64,000 nt of DNA. It comes from CAWCBH01 sp963793785 (GTDB lineage Bacteria > Actinomycetota > Thermoleophilia > Solirubrobacterales > 70-9). The notes under the pieces were generated by a model. It did no database searches and was not told where the DNA came from. It saw nothing but the letters and a program-made list of their open reading frames with translations. Position numbers and translations under genes: made by a program. The stretch is from NCBI GenBank assembly GCA_963793785.1, contig CAWCBH010000003.1, positions 1,674,001 to 1,738,000 of the forward strand, given 5' to 3'. Numbering within the stretch: position 1 is the first letter of the stretch; the number at the start of each line of letters is the position of its first letter. This document shows positions 18,718-27,980 of the stretch, piece after piece.

Positions 18718-19257
18718 CTAGGCGAGCTGGCGGTCGAGCGCTCGCCAGGCGTCGCCGTTCGACTGGGCTCGCCAGAGAGCGCAGAAGCGCTCGAAGAGCA
18801 GCGCCCGCCGGGCCCGCAGGTGCACGGCGAGGACGCAGAGGCCACGGTAGGCGGTGCGGCTCGGGGCCTCGCGCACCAGTCTGGCCTGGAGGTCGTCGGC
18901 GTCACCGGCGCGAACCAGGACCGCGCGGGCATCGTCGACCTGCATTGCGTCGAGCTGCGCCTCCACGCGCGGCAGCATCACGTCGCAGTCGTGGATCTCG
19001 CCAAGCACTGTTTGCAGATTCTTGGCGGCCTTGCGGACCGTTTCCGCCTCCTCCCCGAAGCATCCCTCGGTCACCTCGAGCACGTAGCGAAGGCGCTTGG
19101 CGGCGATCCGCATGTCGTGCTGTGCCTCGGAGGCCGACGGCTCCAGCGCCTCCTCGGCGAACGACCGCAGCTCGGCGACTCGGGTGCTGAGGATCCGGGC
19201 AGCGTTCTCTCGCAAGGGCGTCTCCGGGTCGAGCTTCTTCACCTTGCGGGCCTTCAA
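18718..19257 (-). CDS. CHAD-domain protein, C-terminal-half type
   Basis: A 179-aa protein matching the second helical bundle of a CHAD domain: QHDMRIAAKRLRYVLEVTEG carries the conserved His and the basic Arg/Lys ladder, followed by NLQTVLGEIHDCDVML. CHAD domains bind polyphosphate with basic residues. A complete CHAD is about 300 aa, and here the two halves are on separate genes. The start overlaps the preceding half by 4 nt (ATGA), so equal expression and assembly of both polypeptides is likely. The neighbours ppk1 and ppx fit a polyP role. Confidence 0.85.
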   Translation of the reverse strand: MKARKVKKLDPETPLRENAARILSTRVAELRSFAEEALEPSASEAQHDMRIAAKRLRYVLEVTEGCFGEEAETVRKAAKNLQTVLGEIHDCDVMLPRVEAQLDAMQVDDARAVLVRAGDADDLQARLVREAPSRTAYRGLCVLAVHLRARRALLFERFCALWRAQSNGDAWRALDRQLA

Positions 19258-19757
19258 TGCACGAGCTCCGGGACAGGTGAGAGATCGGCAGCTCGCTCGA
19301 CGAGATCCCGCAGACGTTCGTCAAGTGCGGCCAGCCTTGCCGGGCTGACGTACTCGGCCAGATCCTCGTTAGCGCGCCGCTGCTCCACCCGCAGCGTCTC
19401 GACGAGGGCGGTGACGCCGATGCGGTCGGCGGAACCAACCTGGGCGGCGAAATCCTCGAGGGACTCGATGGCGACGTCGCGGTCGCGGCGCTCCCCAAGC
19501 GCGTCGGCGATCGCCTTTACCTCCTTCAGTGTCGCGCGCAGCCGCTTGCGAGGAAAGCAGGGCGCGAAGATCTCCAGCGCCGCCCGCAAACGCCGGGTGG
19601 CGACCCGCATGTCGTGCAGCCGCTCGACCTCTTCGAGGTCCAGCACACCGCTCGAATGCTCGATCACCTCCGCTCCGCGCACGCTTACGACGCGCGCCGC
19701 AGCGAGCGCAAACGGAGCGTCGCATTCCAGGTCTCCGACAACCCGGGCCCTCGCCAT
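19254..19757 (-). CDS. CHAD-domain protein, N-terminal-half type
   Basis: A 167-aa protein matching the first helical bundle of CHAD: RLHDMRVATRRLRAALEIF has the conserved His and basic ladder, and LGERRDRDVAIESL is the usual following helix. It overlaps the C-terminal-half gene by 4 nt. Because the overlap is a clean ATGA and both ends look native, a natural split is more likely than a base error, although one could still exist. It follows ppx by 19 nt on the same strand. Confidence 0.85.
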   Translation of the reverse strand: MARARVVGDLECDAPFALAAARVVSVRGAEVIEHSSGVLDLEEVERLHDMRVATRRLRAALEIFAPCFPRKRLRATLKEVKAIADALGERRDRDVAIESLEDFAAQVGSADRIGVTALVETLRVEQRRANEDLAEYVSPARLAALDERLRDLVERAADLSPVPELVH

Positions 19758-19776
19758 GTGCCAACCCTAAAGCCTG

Positions 19777-20685
19777 TCAGGCGGCCAGCGCTTCAGACGG
19801 CGAGCCGTCGACGCTGCCGTTCAGCAGGTCGAGGATCACGCCCTCTCGCAGACCGCCCTTGCCGATCTGCAGCGGCTGGCCGAGCAGCTCTGAGATCTTC
19901 TCCAACAGCAGAACACCGGTGGGCAGGATCTGCACCCGGCGGGGATCGAGCTCAAAACGCCTTGCGACCTCCGCGATCGGATCACCGGCGAGCACTCGGA
20001 TCCCCCGCTCCAGGGTCTCGTACTCCAGAACCGCCCCGACCAACCGTCGCAGCGAGGTTGCGCTGCCGCCCACCGCGACCGCCTGCTCGGGCTGTTCGAT
20101 CTCCACCCCTTCGAAGACCTCCTCGATCCGCTCGCGGACCCGGCGGATCTCCGCCGGCGCGGGAGGATCGCACTCGATCAGCTCGTCGGCGAGCACCCCG
20201 GAGCCGACCGGCCAGGAGCGGACGCTCTCGACTCCACCGGCAACGGTCCCGAGGATCACTTCGCTGGACCCACCGCCGACGTCGACTACGCCGATCTTGC
20301 CGCTGACCGGGTGCCCGAGCCCCTTCGTGGCCCCGATGAACGAGAGCCGCCCCTCCTCGTCCTCGCTCAAGATCTCGACCTCGACGCCGGCGATCTCATG
20401 GATCGCGTGCACCACCTCGTCGCGGTTGCGTGCATCCCGGACTGCGGCGGTGGCAACGGGCTTGATCATCTCGGCGCCCATCTCCTCGGCGAGCCGCACC
20501 TGGGTGGCGACGACCTCGGCCACCTCATGGATCTTCGCCTGTTCGATTGTCTGGTCCTCGTCAAGGGCCTTGTTGATCCGCGTGTAGGCGCGCTGCTCCA
20601 TCACCTTCTTCAACTGCCCATCGAGCGGCTCGGCGACGAGCAGCCTGGTCGTGTTGGAGCCGATGTCGATCGCGGCGCAGAGCAT
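19777..20685 (-). CDS. ppx: Exopolyphosphatase / pppGpp phosphatase (Ppx/GppA), short form
   Basis: A 302-aa ASKHA-fold hydrolase that removes terminal phosphate from polyP or from pppGpp. Phosphate-binding motifs are AIDIGSNTTRLLV at the N-terminus and VVDVGGGSSEV mid-chain, with ATAAVRDARN between them. It lacks the C-terminal HD domain of E. coli Ppx/GppA, as in mycobacterial short forms. The ATG at 20685 (MLCAAIDIG) fits family starts; the frame extends upstream through the PHO-box region but that is unlikely to be coding. First gene of a unit with the two CHAD genes. Confidence 0.9.
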   Translation of the reverse strand: MLCAAIDIGSNTTRLLVAEPLDGQLKKVMEQRAYTRINKALDEDQTIEQAKIHEVAEVVATQVRLAEEMGAEMIKPVATAAVRDARNRDEVVHAIHEIAGVEVEILSEDEEGRLSFIGATKGLGHPVSGKIGVVDVGGGSSEVILGTVAGGVESVRSWPVGSGVLADELIECDPPAPAEIRRVRERIEEVFEGVEIEQPEQAVAVGGSATSLRRLVGAVLEYETLERGIRVLAGDPIAEVARRFELDPRRVQILPTGVLLLEKISELLGQPLQIGKGGLREGVILDLLNGSVDGSPSEALAA

Positions 20686-20757
20686 CGGGCGGACGGACGA
20701 CCCATGTTCGCAGACCGTGTGGACACGCCCGCCGCGAGGATCGGCCGACAACATCGT

Positions 20758-20790
20758 CTTCACAGGAGCTTCACCGGCGCTTCACGCGAT
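20758..20790 (+). promoter_or_regulatory. Triple PHO box between ppx and the isomerase gene
   Basis: Three exact 11-nt-spaced copies: CTTCACAGGAG, CTTCACCGGCG and CTTCACGCGAT. This matches the direct-repeat layout of PhoP/PhoB sites. It lies 73 nt from the ppx start (minus strand) and 20 nt before the isomerase ATG (plus strand). The repeat orientation matches the plus-strand gene, yet the site could serve both. Confidence 0.72.
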
Positions 20791-20809
20791 CGGCGCCGTG
20801 AAGTCGAAA

Positions 20810-21697
20810 ATGACTTCAGAAGTGCACCTGGACCAGCCAGACCGACGCCTGGGCCTGAACGTGCCGCACGAGTGGTGGCCGGCCCGGCCGCTGCTCAAGA
20901 GCTTCGAGGCGGCAGGGTTCGGCTGGACCCAGGTGCCGTCCCCTCCGGCTGCGGTGCTGATCGACCCGAGGGCGTGTTTGGCGCACGCCAAGGCGGTCGC
21001 GGAGGCGCTGGAGACGACCTCTCTGCAGACCGTCGTTCACGGGCCCGGCGCTGTGATCGCCGGCTCACCCACGGCCGACCGCGTCATCGAGGGCCTGCTC
21101 ACCTATGCAGCCGAGGCCGGTGCCGCGGCGGTCGTCTACCACGCCCGCAACCTGCCTGACTCCCCCGACAGCGAGGACGCCCTGCTCGCAGAGACTCGGT
21201 CCCTGGCCCGGCTGGCGCTGCTGGCCGAGCGCCTCGGCGTGGCGATCGCGATCGAGAACCTCGCGCCGGTCTTCATCGGCCCCGAGCGGCTCGGACACAC
21301 GCCGCGAATCCTGCGCTCGCTGGTCCGGCGGATCTCCTCCTCCGCGGTCGGCGTCTGCACGGACCTAGGCCACGCCCACATCGTCGCCGACCTGCGCCAC
21401 TCGGACGTGACCGAGCTGCTGAAACCGGTGCTCGACTGCACGATCCTCTTCCATGTTCACGACAACCTCGGCGCCCGCCGCGGAATCCGTTCCCGGCCGG
21501 AGCTGGATCCGCTGCGGCTCGACCTGCACCTGCCCCCCGGCCGCGGGACGCTGCCGTGGCGCCGTATTGCCCCCCACCTGAACGACCACCCCGCCCCGCT
21601 GCTGATGGAGATCCACCCGCCCCACCGCACCGATCCGGCGCAGCTGTTTGCCCGGGCGCGCGAGTTGCTGCTCGCGCCGGAGCCGGTCGCGGCCTAG
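20810..21697 (+). CDS. Xylose-isomerase-like TIM-barrel protein
   Basis: A 295-aa member of the sugar-phosphate isomerase/epimerase (AP endonuclease family 2) barrel. Visible metal-site motifs are VVYHARN, IAIENLAP, VCTDLGHAH and LFHVHDN, and the last strand LLMEIHPPH. The substrate may be a sugar, inositol or nucleic acid; sequence alone does not decide. It is divergent from ppx with a PHO-box array between the two, so phosphate control is likely. Its stop overlaps the convergent serine-hydrolase stop by 4 nt. Confidence 0.82.
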   Translation: MTSEVHLDQPDRRLGLNVPHEWWPARPLLKSFEAAGFGWTQVPSPPAAVLIDPRACLAHAKAVAEALETTSLQTVVHGPGAVIAGSPTADRVIEGLLTYAAEAGAAAVVYHARNLPDSPDSEDALLAETRSLARLALLAERLGVAIAIENLAPVFIGPERLGHTPRILRSLVRRISSSAVGVCTDLGHAHIVADLRHSDVTELLKPVLDCTILFHVHDNLGARRGIRSRPELDPLRLDLHLPPGRGTLPWRRIAPHLNDHPAPLLMEIHPPHRTDPAQLFARARELLLAPEPVAA

Positions 21698-23259
21698 CGA
21701 CGCGGGGGTCGCAGCACCAGCGGCAGGTTCGAGGGGGTGCCGCCGGTGGAGTCTGGATTGCGGGCGAAAACGCGGGTTCGGAGCCTGTGACCCGGCGCCG
21801 GACGGGCGCTCTGGCGGAGCCGGAAGCGGAGGATCCGAACCGCACCCGGCGCCAGGTCGAGCTCCTTCAAGCCCGCTCCCCGCATGCGCACGGTCCCGCG
21901 GCAGGGGCTCTCGGCCAGCCGCGGGCAGGCGACCCGCACCGGAACCTTCCAGCCCGCTTTCACCCGGCGGCTCACCTGCTCGAGGATCACCGCCCGGGCG
22001 CGCTCGGGCCCGGCGGCGGGAAGCGGCGGGGTGAAGAAGCCGCCGGTGTATTGCTCGGGCTCGAAGACGGCGGTGTGGAAGCCGCCGTCGACGTCCTCGC
22101 GCGAGACCTTGCCGGCGTCGCGGGCATCGCCGGGCGGGACGATGCGCTGGTCGGTGATCGCGCCGAGGACGCGCTTGAAGAGCTCGTTCTGGTAGCCGCT
22201 CCCGCCGGTGAAACCACCCGCGTCCGCCTCCTGGCCGGTCCGGACGACGATCACGCCCTGGCTCGGGAAGACCGCCACCAGCTGGCCGAAGAGGCCCGCG
22301 TAGTGGTACATGTCGGCGGGCAGCTCCGGGAACTCGCGGGCATCGTCGACAGGGCGCTCGCCGACCCGCGGTCCGACGCAGGGCTTGCGCGCGTTGACCC
22401 AGATCATCCACGCGTAGCAGCCGTTGGTCCGGGTCGCGCGCACGGCGGCGCGAGCGATGCGGGGGGCGATCAACCGCCGGCCGCGCCACTTGCCGCCCCG
22501 GCGAAGCAGCTCGCCGAGGCGCCCGTAGTCGTCCGGCGTCATGTGCAGGTCGAAGAACCCCTGCGTGTGCCCGGCCGAGTCACGGCCCCAGTTCCAGCTT
22601 CCAGGCTCAATCCCGAGCGGACCGAACAGCTCCCGTTGCGCAAAGGCCTGGAAGTCCTCGCCCACCGCCCGTGCCACCGACTCCGCCAGCAGCGCCGGCC
22701 CGCTCTGCGAGTACTCGTAGTAGGCACCACGCCCCCGGGCCACCTCGACGGTCAACGCCTCGCGCAGGCGGTCGGGCATGAAGACGTTGTAGTCGCGGAA
22801 CCCGTTCCAGCGCAGGCCGCTGGTCATCGTCAGCAGGTTGCGCATCGTGATCGCGCCGTGCGGACGGTCGGCCTCGGTGATCAGCGAGCCGATCGGGTCC
22901 TCGGGGCTGATCAGCCGCTTCGTCATCGCCCGCATGAAGGTCAGCGCGGTGATCGACTTCGCCATCGACCAGCTCTGGAAGCGCTGGTTGCGGTTGGCGG
23001 CGGCGGCGCGGTCCTCGCCGACCAGGCAACCGTGGCGAAAGACCCGCACCGCGAAGCTCTGCTGCGAGGTCCCGTAGTCGATCGCCGCCTGCAGCTTCGC
23101 CGCGTCCATTCCCGCCTCGGCGGCAGTCGCGCGGGTCCACTCGCCATCGCCCGGCGGTGGGCAGCGCTTCGCCGCCCCGGCAGCCGGAACGATCAGCGCC
23201 GTCGTCGCCAGCGCCAAGGCCAACGCCGGCAGGGTTTTCCTCCCGATACCCCGCATCAA
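21694..23259 (-). CDS. Secreted beta-lactamase-related serine hydrolase
   Basis: A 521-aa exported protein: signal peptide over the first 29 residues, then a class C beta-lactamase/penicillin-binding fold. The nucleophile motif S-x-x-K is SMAK, the second motif is YSQ in YYEYSQSGPALLAESV, and MTSGLRW precedes it. A C-terminal stretch of about 80 aa rich in Arg and Pro follows the enzyme core. It may be a peptidase or esterase acting on the cell envelope. Nothing links it to the neighbouring pst genes other than position. Confidence 0.85.
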   Translation of the reverse strand: MMRGIGRKTLPALALALATTALIVPAAGAAKRCPPPGDGEWTRATAAEAGMDAAKLQAAIDYGTSQQSFAVRVFRHGCLVGEDRAAAANRNQRFQSWSMAKSITALTFMRAMTKRLISPEDPIGSLITEADRPHGAITMRNLLTMTSGLRWNGFRDYNVFMPDRLREALTVEVARGRGAYYEYSQSGPALLAESVARAVGEDFQAFAQRELFGPLGIEPGSWNWGRDSAGHTQGFFDLHMTPDDYGRLGELLRRGGKWRGRRLIAPRIARAAVRATRTNGCYAWMIWVNARKPCVGPRVGERPVDDAREFPELPADMYHYAGLFGQLVAVFPSQGVIVVRTGQEADAGGFTGGSGYQNELFKRVLGAITDQRIVPPGDARDAGKVSREDVDGGFHTAVFEPEQYTGGFFTPPLPAAGPERARAVILEQVSRRVKAGWKVPVRVACPRLAESPCRGTVRMRGAGLKELDLAPGAVRILRFRLRQSARPAPGHRLRTRVFARNPDSTGGTPSNLPLVLRPPRR

Positions 23260-23298
23260 GCCGAATGATAGGCAGCGCCCGGCCCCGGGCGCGCCGGC

Positions 23299-24006
23299 TC
23301 AGGCCTGCGGGTCGAGAATCGCGGCGCCGGGGTGCGACGCGTCCTCGAACTCGCGGAACAGCCCGGTGACGATGAAGGCGACCTGCTCGCCGATATCGAC
23401 GGCGTTATCGCCGATCCGCTCCAGGGCGCGCGCGGCGAGCATCATCGTCATCGCCCACTCGCGTTTGTCGGCGTCGTCGCCGATCTCCAGCGCGATGTGG
23501 AAGCACTCCTTGTTGAGGTTGTCGACGACGTCGTCTTGGCGGACCAGGTCGCGGGCCATCTCGTCATCGCGATTCTCGAACGCCCGCTTGGCCTGGCTGA
23601 TCTCGGTGCGGACCTGCTTGCCCATCATCAAGATCCGCTTCAGCATCTCCTCGTCTGACGGCGGTTCGTGGCCGGAGAGCGGGATCAGCTTGCAGATGTT
23701 CACGCACTGGTCGCCCATCCGCTCCACGTTCTTCATCACGTGCAGCAACGCCGAGATCAGCCGCAGGTCGGTGGCCACGGGGTGCTGCGTGGCGAGCAGG
23801 GTGATCAGGCTCTGGTGGACCTCCAGGTAGCGCCCGTCGATCCGGTCGTCGTCGGTGATCACGAGCTGCGCCAGCTCGACGTCCTGGTGCTCGGTTGCCT
23901 CCGTCGTGCGCTCGAGCGCGGAGGCGACCATGTCGAGACCCTCCAGCGCCCGCCGCTCCAGGTACTCGAGCTCTGCCTGGTAGTGCACGCGAACCGACTC
24001 CGTCAC
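23299..24006 (-). CDS. phoU: Phosphate-specific transport accessory protein PhoU
   Basis: A 235-aa two-bundle helical protein that damps Pst uptake and PHO signalling. The metal-binding acidic motifs appear as KNVERMGDQCVNI in the first half and ALERIGDNAVDI in the second. The GTG at 24006 (VTESVRVHYQAEL) is chosen because it begins 4 nt after the pstB stop; an in-frame start at 24129 lies inside pstB. Last gene of pstSCAB-phoU. Confidence 0.93.
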   Translation of the reverse strand: MTESVRVHYQAELEYLERRALEGLDMVASALERTTEATEHQDVELAQLVITDDDRIDGRYLEVHQSLITLLATQHPVATDLRLISALLHVMKNVERMGDQCVNICKLIPLSGHEPPSDEEMLKRILMMGKQVRTEISQAKRAFENRDDEMARDLVRQDDVVDNLNKECFHIALEIGDDADKREWAMTMMLAARALERIGDNAVDIGEQVAFIVTGLFREFEDASHPGAAILDPQA

Positions 24007-24010
24007 CCGC

Positions 24011-24913
24011 TCATCCCACCTTGCCCGAGACGTAATCCTCGGTGCGCTTGTCGGCGGGATTGGTGAAGATCTTCTCGGTGTCGTCGTACTCGATGATCCG
24101 ACCCCAGCGGTTCTGCTCGGTCGAATCAAGCTCGACGATCAGGAACGCGGTCATGTCCGATACCCGCGCCGCCTGCTGCATGTTGTGGGTGACGATCACG
24201 ATCGAGAACTCCTTCTTGAGGTCCAGCATCAGGTCCTCGATCTTGCCGGTCGAGATCGGGTCCAGCGCCGAGCAGGGCTCGTCCATCAGGATCACGTCGG
24301 GGTCGACGGCGACGCAGCGGGCGATGCAGAGCCGCTGCTGCTGACCGCCTGACATGCCAAAGGCGTTGCTGTCGAGACGGTCCTTGACCTCGTCCCAGAG
24401 CGCCGCTGACTCCAGCGCGTGCTTGACTCGGTCGTCCACATCGCCAAGGCCGAGCAGCTTCGGTCCGAAGGCGATGTTCTCGTAGATCGACTTCGGGAAC
24501 GGGTTCGGCTTCTGGAACACCATCCCGATCAGCTTCCGCGCCTGCACCGGGTCGACGTCCGGCCCGTAGAGGTCCTCGCCGTGGTAGAGGATCTGGCCAT
24601 CCACCTTGGCCGTGGGGATCAGGTCGTTCATGCGGTTGAAGCAACGGATCAGGGTGCTCTTGCCGCAGCCCGAAGGACCTATCAGCGCCGTGATGTTGTT
24701 CTTGTAGATGTCGAAGCTGACCTCCTGCACCGCCGGCTTGCCGTCGTAGCGGACGCTGACGTCCTTGGTCGAGAAGACGGCGTCCTTGTGCCTGGCGTGC
24801 GGAGTGTGCGTCGATCCGCCGACCTCGATCGGCTTGGCAAGCCCGCGTTCATGCGCCCTTGAAGCCGACTCGGCCTGCTGCTGGCGCTCTTCCTCGGTCA
24901 CGTACTCAGCCAC
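24011..24913 (-). CDS. pstB: Phosphate ABC transporter ATP-binding protein
   Basis: ATPase of the high-affinity Pst importer, 300 aa. Walker A GPSGCGKSTLIRC, signature MSGGQQQRLCIARC, Walker B VILMDEPCSALD and H-loop VTHNMQQA are intact, and VFQKPNPFPKSIYENIAFG is typical of PstB. An extra 50-residue N-terminal segment, rich in Glu, Gln and His, precedes the family core; a later start is possible. It lies 10 nt after the pstA stop. Confidence 0.95.
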   Translation of the reverse strand: MAEYVTEEERQQQAESASRAHERGLAKPIEVGGSTHTPHARHKDAVFSTKDVSVRYDGKPAVQEVSFDIYKNNITALIGPSGCGKSTLIRCFNRMNDLIPTAKVDGQILYHGEDLYGPDVDPVQARKLIGMVFQKPNPFPKSIYENIAFGPKLLGLGDVDDRVKHALESAALWDEVKDRLDSNAFGMSGGQQQRLCIARCVAVDPDVILMDEPCSALDPISTGKIEDLMLDLKKEFSIVIVTHNMQQAARVSDMTAFLIVELDSTEQNRWGRIIEYDDTEKIFTNPADKRTEDYVSGKVG

Positions 24914-24923
24914 CTTAGATCAC

Positions 24924-25865
24924 CTACCACCTTTGCTCGTAGCGATTTCGAAGCCAGATTGCGAACGAGTTCATCGCCAGCAGAACGATCAACATGACGA
25001 TGATTCCGGCCGCCGCCAGCGCCTGGAACTCCTCCTGAGGCCGGACCGCGAACTGGTAGATCTGCACCGGCAGCGCGGAGTACCCGTCCGGCGAGAACGG
25101 GGTCGGGTCGAAGGTGACGAACACCGTCGCCCCGACCAGCAGCAGCGGCGCCGCCTCGCCGAGCGCCCGCGAGACGGCGAGGATGACCCCCGTGGCGATG
25201 CCTGGGATCGCCGCCGGCAGGACCTGGTGGCGGATCGTCTGCCACTTGGTGGCTCCGAGAGCCAGCGACCCCTCCCGGATCGAGGGGGGCACCGCCTTGA
25301 TCGCCTCGCGGGCGGCGATGATCACGACCGGCAACACCAGCAGCGCCAGGGTCAGCGATCCCGCCGCGAGGATGAAGCCGAGGTCGAGTGTCCCGCGGAC
25401 GATGAAGGCGAGGCCGAGGATGCCGTAGATGATCGAGGGGACCGCGGCCAGGTTCTGGATGTTGACCTCGATCACGCGGTTCCACCACTTCGTGTGGTCG
25501 GCGTACTCCTCCAGGTAGATCGCGGCGCCGACACCGACCGGGACGACGAACAGGATCACGCCCCCGATCAGCTCCAGCGAGCCGATGATCGCCGGGCGAA
25601 ACCCGGCGTTTGAGGGGTCGATCGTCGAGGGGACGTTGGTGAACAGCTCGCTGCTGAACGCGGGCGCCGCCTTCACGGCGGCCTGGGCGAGAAGCGCTAC
25701 CAGGCCTGCCAGCGCGGTCACGATCGCCAGCATCAACAATCCCGCGAAGACGGTGTTGAGGATCACGTCGCGCCGTGGCTGGTTGTTGAGGACCGCAGCG
25801 ACGTTCGCGCGGGCCCCCGCGACTGCCAGACGGGTCCGCTCGGTCTGGACCTCCGCACCTTCCAT
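24924..25865 (-). CDS. pstA: Phosphate ABC transporter permease PstA
   Basis: A 313-aa membrane subunit with six helices. The cytoplasmic EAA loop appears as REGSLALGATKWQTIRHQVLPAAIPG, and AVPSIIYGILGLAFIV is typical of PstA. A cytoplasmic N-terminal extension of about 35 residues precedes the first helix. The start codon overlaps the pstC stop by 1 nt. Confidence 0.95.
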   Translation of the reverse strand: MEGAEVQTERTRLAVAGARANVAAVLNNQPRRDVILNTVFAGLLMLAIVTALAGLVALLAQAAVKAAPAFSSELFTNVPSTIDPSNAGFRPAIIGSLELIGGVILFVVPVGVGAAIYLEEYADHTKWWNRVIEVNIQNLAAVPSIIYGILGLAFIVRGTLDLGFILAAGSLTLALLVLPVVIIAAREAIKAVPPSIREGSLALGATKWQTIRHQVLPAAIPGIATGVILAVSRALGEAAPLLLVGATVFVTFDPTPFSPDGYSALPVQIYQFAVRPQEEFQALAAAGIIVMLIVLLAMNSFAIWLRNRYEQRW

Positions 25866-26836
25866 CAGTCATAGACCTCGCGGTAGCGGCGGACCAGCCT
25901 GATGCTGAGCATGTTCATCGCCAGGGTCATGACGAAGAGGACGGTCCCGACCGCGAAGATCGACTTGTAGTCGATCGTGCCGGTGGAGATGTCGCCTGTC
26001 GCGGTAACACCGATGTACGCCGTCATCGCCTGGATCGGCTCGACCGGGTTGAAGGTCAGGTTCGGCGTCGAGCCGGCGGCGAGGAGGACGATCATCGTCT
26101 CGCCGACCGTGCGCGAGATCGCCAGCACGATCGAGGCGACGATGCCCGACAGCGCCGCCGGGAAGACGACCCGCGTCGACACCCGCATCTTCGTCGCGCC
26201 CATCGCGTAGGCGCCCTCGCGGAGGCCGTTCGGGACCGCCGTCATCGCGTCCTCGGAGATCGAGGCGATGATCGGGACGACCATCAGGCCGATGCCGAGG
26301 CTGGCGGCGAGCGCCATGAACGGCTTGCCCACCGCACCGCCGAGGAACTCGTCGGGCCAGAGGGGCTGGATGATCTCGGGGAGGATGAAGGTCGCGGCGA
26401 AGAAGCCGATCGCGACGGTCGGGATCCCGGCCAGGATCTCGAGGATCGGCTTGACGGTCTTGCGGACCCGCGGCGTCGCGTACTCGCTCAGATAGATCGC
26501 CGAAGCGAGCCCGATCGGGACCGCGAACAGCATCGCCCAAAGCGCGACGTTCAGCGTTCCGGCGACGATCGCCAGGACGCCGAAGCTGGGCGGCTCGAAC
26601 TGCGGCGTCCACTCGGTTCCGAAGATGAAGTCTCCGATCGGAACCACGTCGAAGAACCCGAACGTCGGCCCGATCAGCGAGATGACGATCGCGGTCGTGG
26701 TGAGAACGGAGAGGATCGCGCAGAAGGCGAGAAGGCCGTGGATGACCTTCTCGCCGTAGCGCGGGCCCGGGGCCTGGAGCCGGCGGGAGGGACTTCCCCC
26801 CGCCGGTCCCCCGGCCCCGATGCCTGTCGCTTCCAC
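25865..26836 (-). CDS. pstC: Phosphate ABC transporter permease PstC
   Basis: A 323-aa membrane subunit, six helices. Its EAA loop is REGAYAMGATKMRVSTRVVFPAALSG, and LAGIPTVAIGFFAATF is the PstC counterpart of the PstA motif. The first 25 residues are rich in Gly and Pro and cytoplasmic. It pairs with PstA and follows pstS by 23 nt. Confidence 0.95.
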   Translation of the reverse strand: MEATGIGAGGPAGGSPSRRLQAPGPRYGEKVIHGLLAFCAILSVLTTTAIVISLIGPTFGFFDVVPIGDFIFGTEWTPQFEPPSFGVLAIVAGTLNVALWAMLFAVPIGLASAIYLSEYATPRVRKTVKPILEILAGIPTVAIGFFAATFILPEIIQPLWPDEFLGGAVGKPFMALAASLGIGLMVVPIIASISEDAMTAVPNGLREGAYAMGATKMRVSTRVVFPAALSGIVASIVLAISRTVGETMIVLLAAGSTPNLTFNPVEPIQAMTAYIGVTATGDISTGTIDYKSIFAVGTVLFVMTLAMNMLSIRLVRRYREVYD

Positions 26837-26859
26837 TGCCTGGTTCCCGCCGGGTGCCT

Positions 26860-27835
26860 CTACCCGAGCTTGGCCGCTGCGCTCTCGGACTGCTGCAGCT
26901 GCTGATCGGTGAGCGGGATGAACCCGAGCGACTCAGCGGCGCTGTTGACGTTCGCGAGGTAGTAGTCGACGAACGCCTTCACCTCCGGCTTCTGCAGCGC
27001 CTGCTCGCTCGGGTAGATGAACAGCGGACGAGAGAGCGGCGTGTAGGTGCCATCCTGGCCCGTCTCCACGGAGGGGGCGACACAACCCTTGCCGCCATCG
27101 ACCTCGAGCGCCTTCAGCGTGTCCTGGTTCTCCTCGAAGAAGGAGAAGCCGAAGTAGCCCATTCCGCCCGGGGAGCCCTGGACTCCGGAGACGGTGGCAT
27201 TGTCGTTCTCGCCGACGTTGTTGTAGTCCTTGCGGGAGGCACCCTCCTCACCGTTGATCTCCTCGGTGAAGTAGTCGAACGTCCCGGAGTCGGTGCCCGG
27301 CCCGAACAGCGCCAGCTCCTCGTCGAAGTCCTCCTGCAGGCCCGGGATGTCGGACCAGCTCGAGAGCTTCGAGTCGGGCCCCCAGACGGCGCCGAGCTGC
27401 TCGACGGTGAGGCAAGTGACCGGATTCTCCGGGTTGACGACGACCGTCAGCGCATCGGTCGCGACCCTGACTTCCTCGTTGACGATGTTGTTCTTCTTGC
27501 AGATCGCGATCTCTTCCGGCTCGATCGCGCGGGATGCGTCGGAGATGTCGGTCTCGCCGACACAGAACTTCTCGAAGCCGCCGCCGGTGCCGGAGGTGCC
27601 GACCGTCACCCGGACGTCGGGGTTCTCGGCCTGGAAGCCTTCGGCGATCGCTTCGGTGAGCGGTGCCACCGTGCTGGAGCCGTCAATCCGGATCGTGCCC
27701 GACAGGTCACCCCCTCTGGGCAGCCGTGTCGCCGCTGCCGCCGGTCGTGTCATCGTCGTCGTCGCCGCAGGCGGCGACTCCGAGCGCGAGGACGATCAGC
27801 GAAAGCAGAACCGCCCAAAGCCTGGACCTATTCAC
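26860..27835 (-). CDS. pstS: Phosphate-binding lipoprotein PstS (frameshifted as given)
   Basis: Extracellular phosphate receptor of the Pst importer. The GTG start at 27835 has a GGAG ribosome site; a short lipoprotein signal ends in GVAAC and is followed by an Asp-rich linker. A G5 run near 27717 carries one extra base and breaks the frame. The mature part has the phosphate-site blocks IRIDGSSTVAPLTEA, GTSGTGGGFEKF, DISDASRAI and GPGTDSGTFDYF. The 4-repeat PHO box lies 88 nt upstream. Confidence 0.93.
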
Positions 27836-27922
27836 ACGAGTCTCCTTTGTCGTTGAGTCGCTCATCGAGAGCCGGCCCATCGGGCCGAGGGAACGAGGCC
27901 AGACTTTCAGCGAGTCCAGGGC

Positions 27923-27966
27923 AGCTTGTTACTCGCCTGTAGCGCCGTTGTAAAAAAGATGTGAAT
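27923..27966 (-). promoter_or_regulatory. Four-repeat PHO box before pstS
   Basis: On the minus strand four contiguous 11-nt units read ATTCACATCTT, TTTTACAACGG, CGCTACAGGCG and AGTAACAAGCT. Each carries an ACA triplet in the same register, and the first is close to the TTCACA core. Position before pstS matches the classic PHO-regulon layout. Confidence 0.65.
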
Positions 27967-27980
27967 GCCCGCAACTCGGC

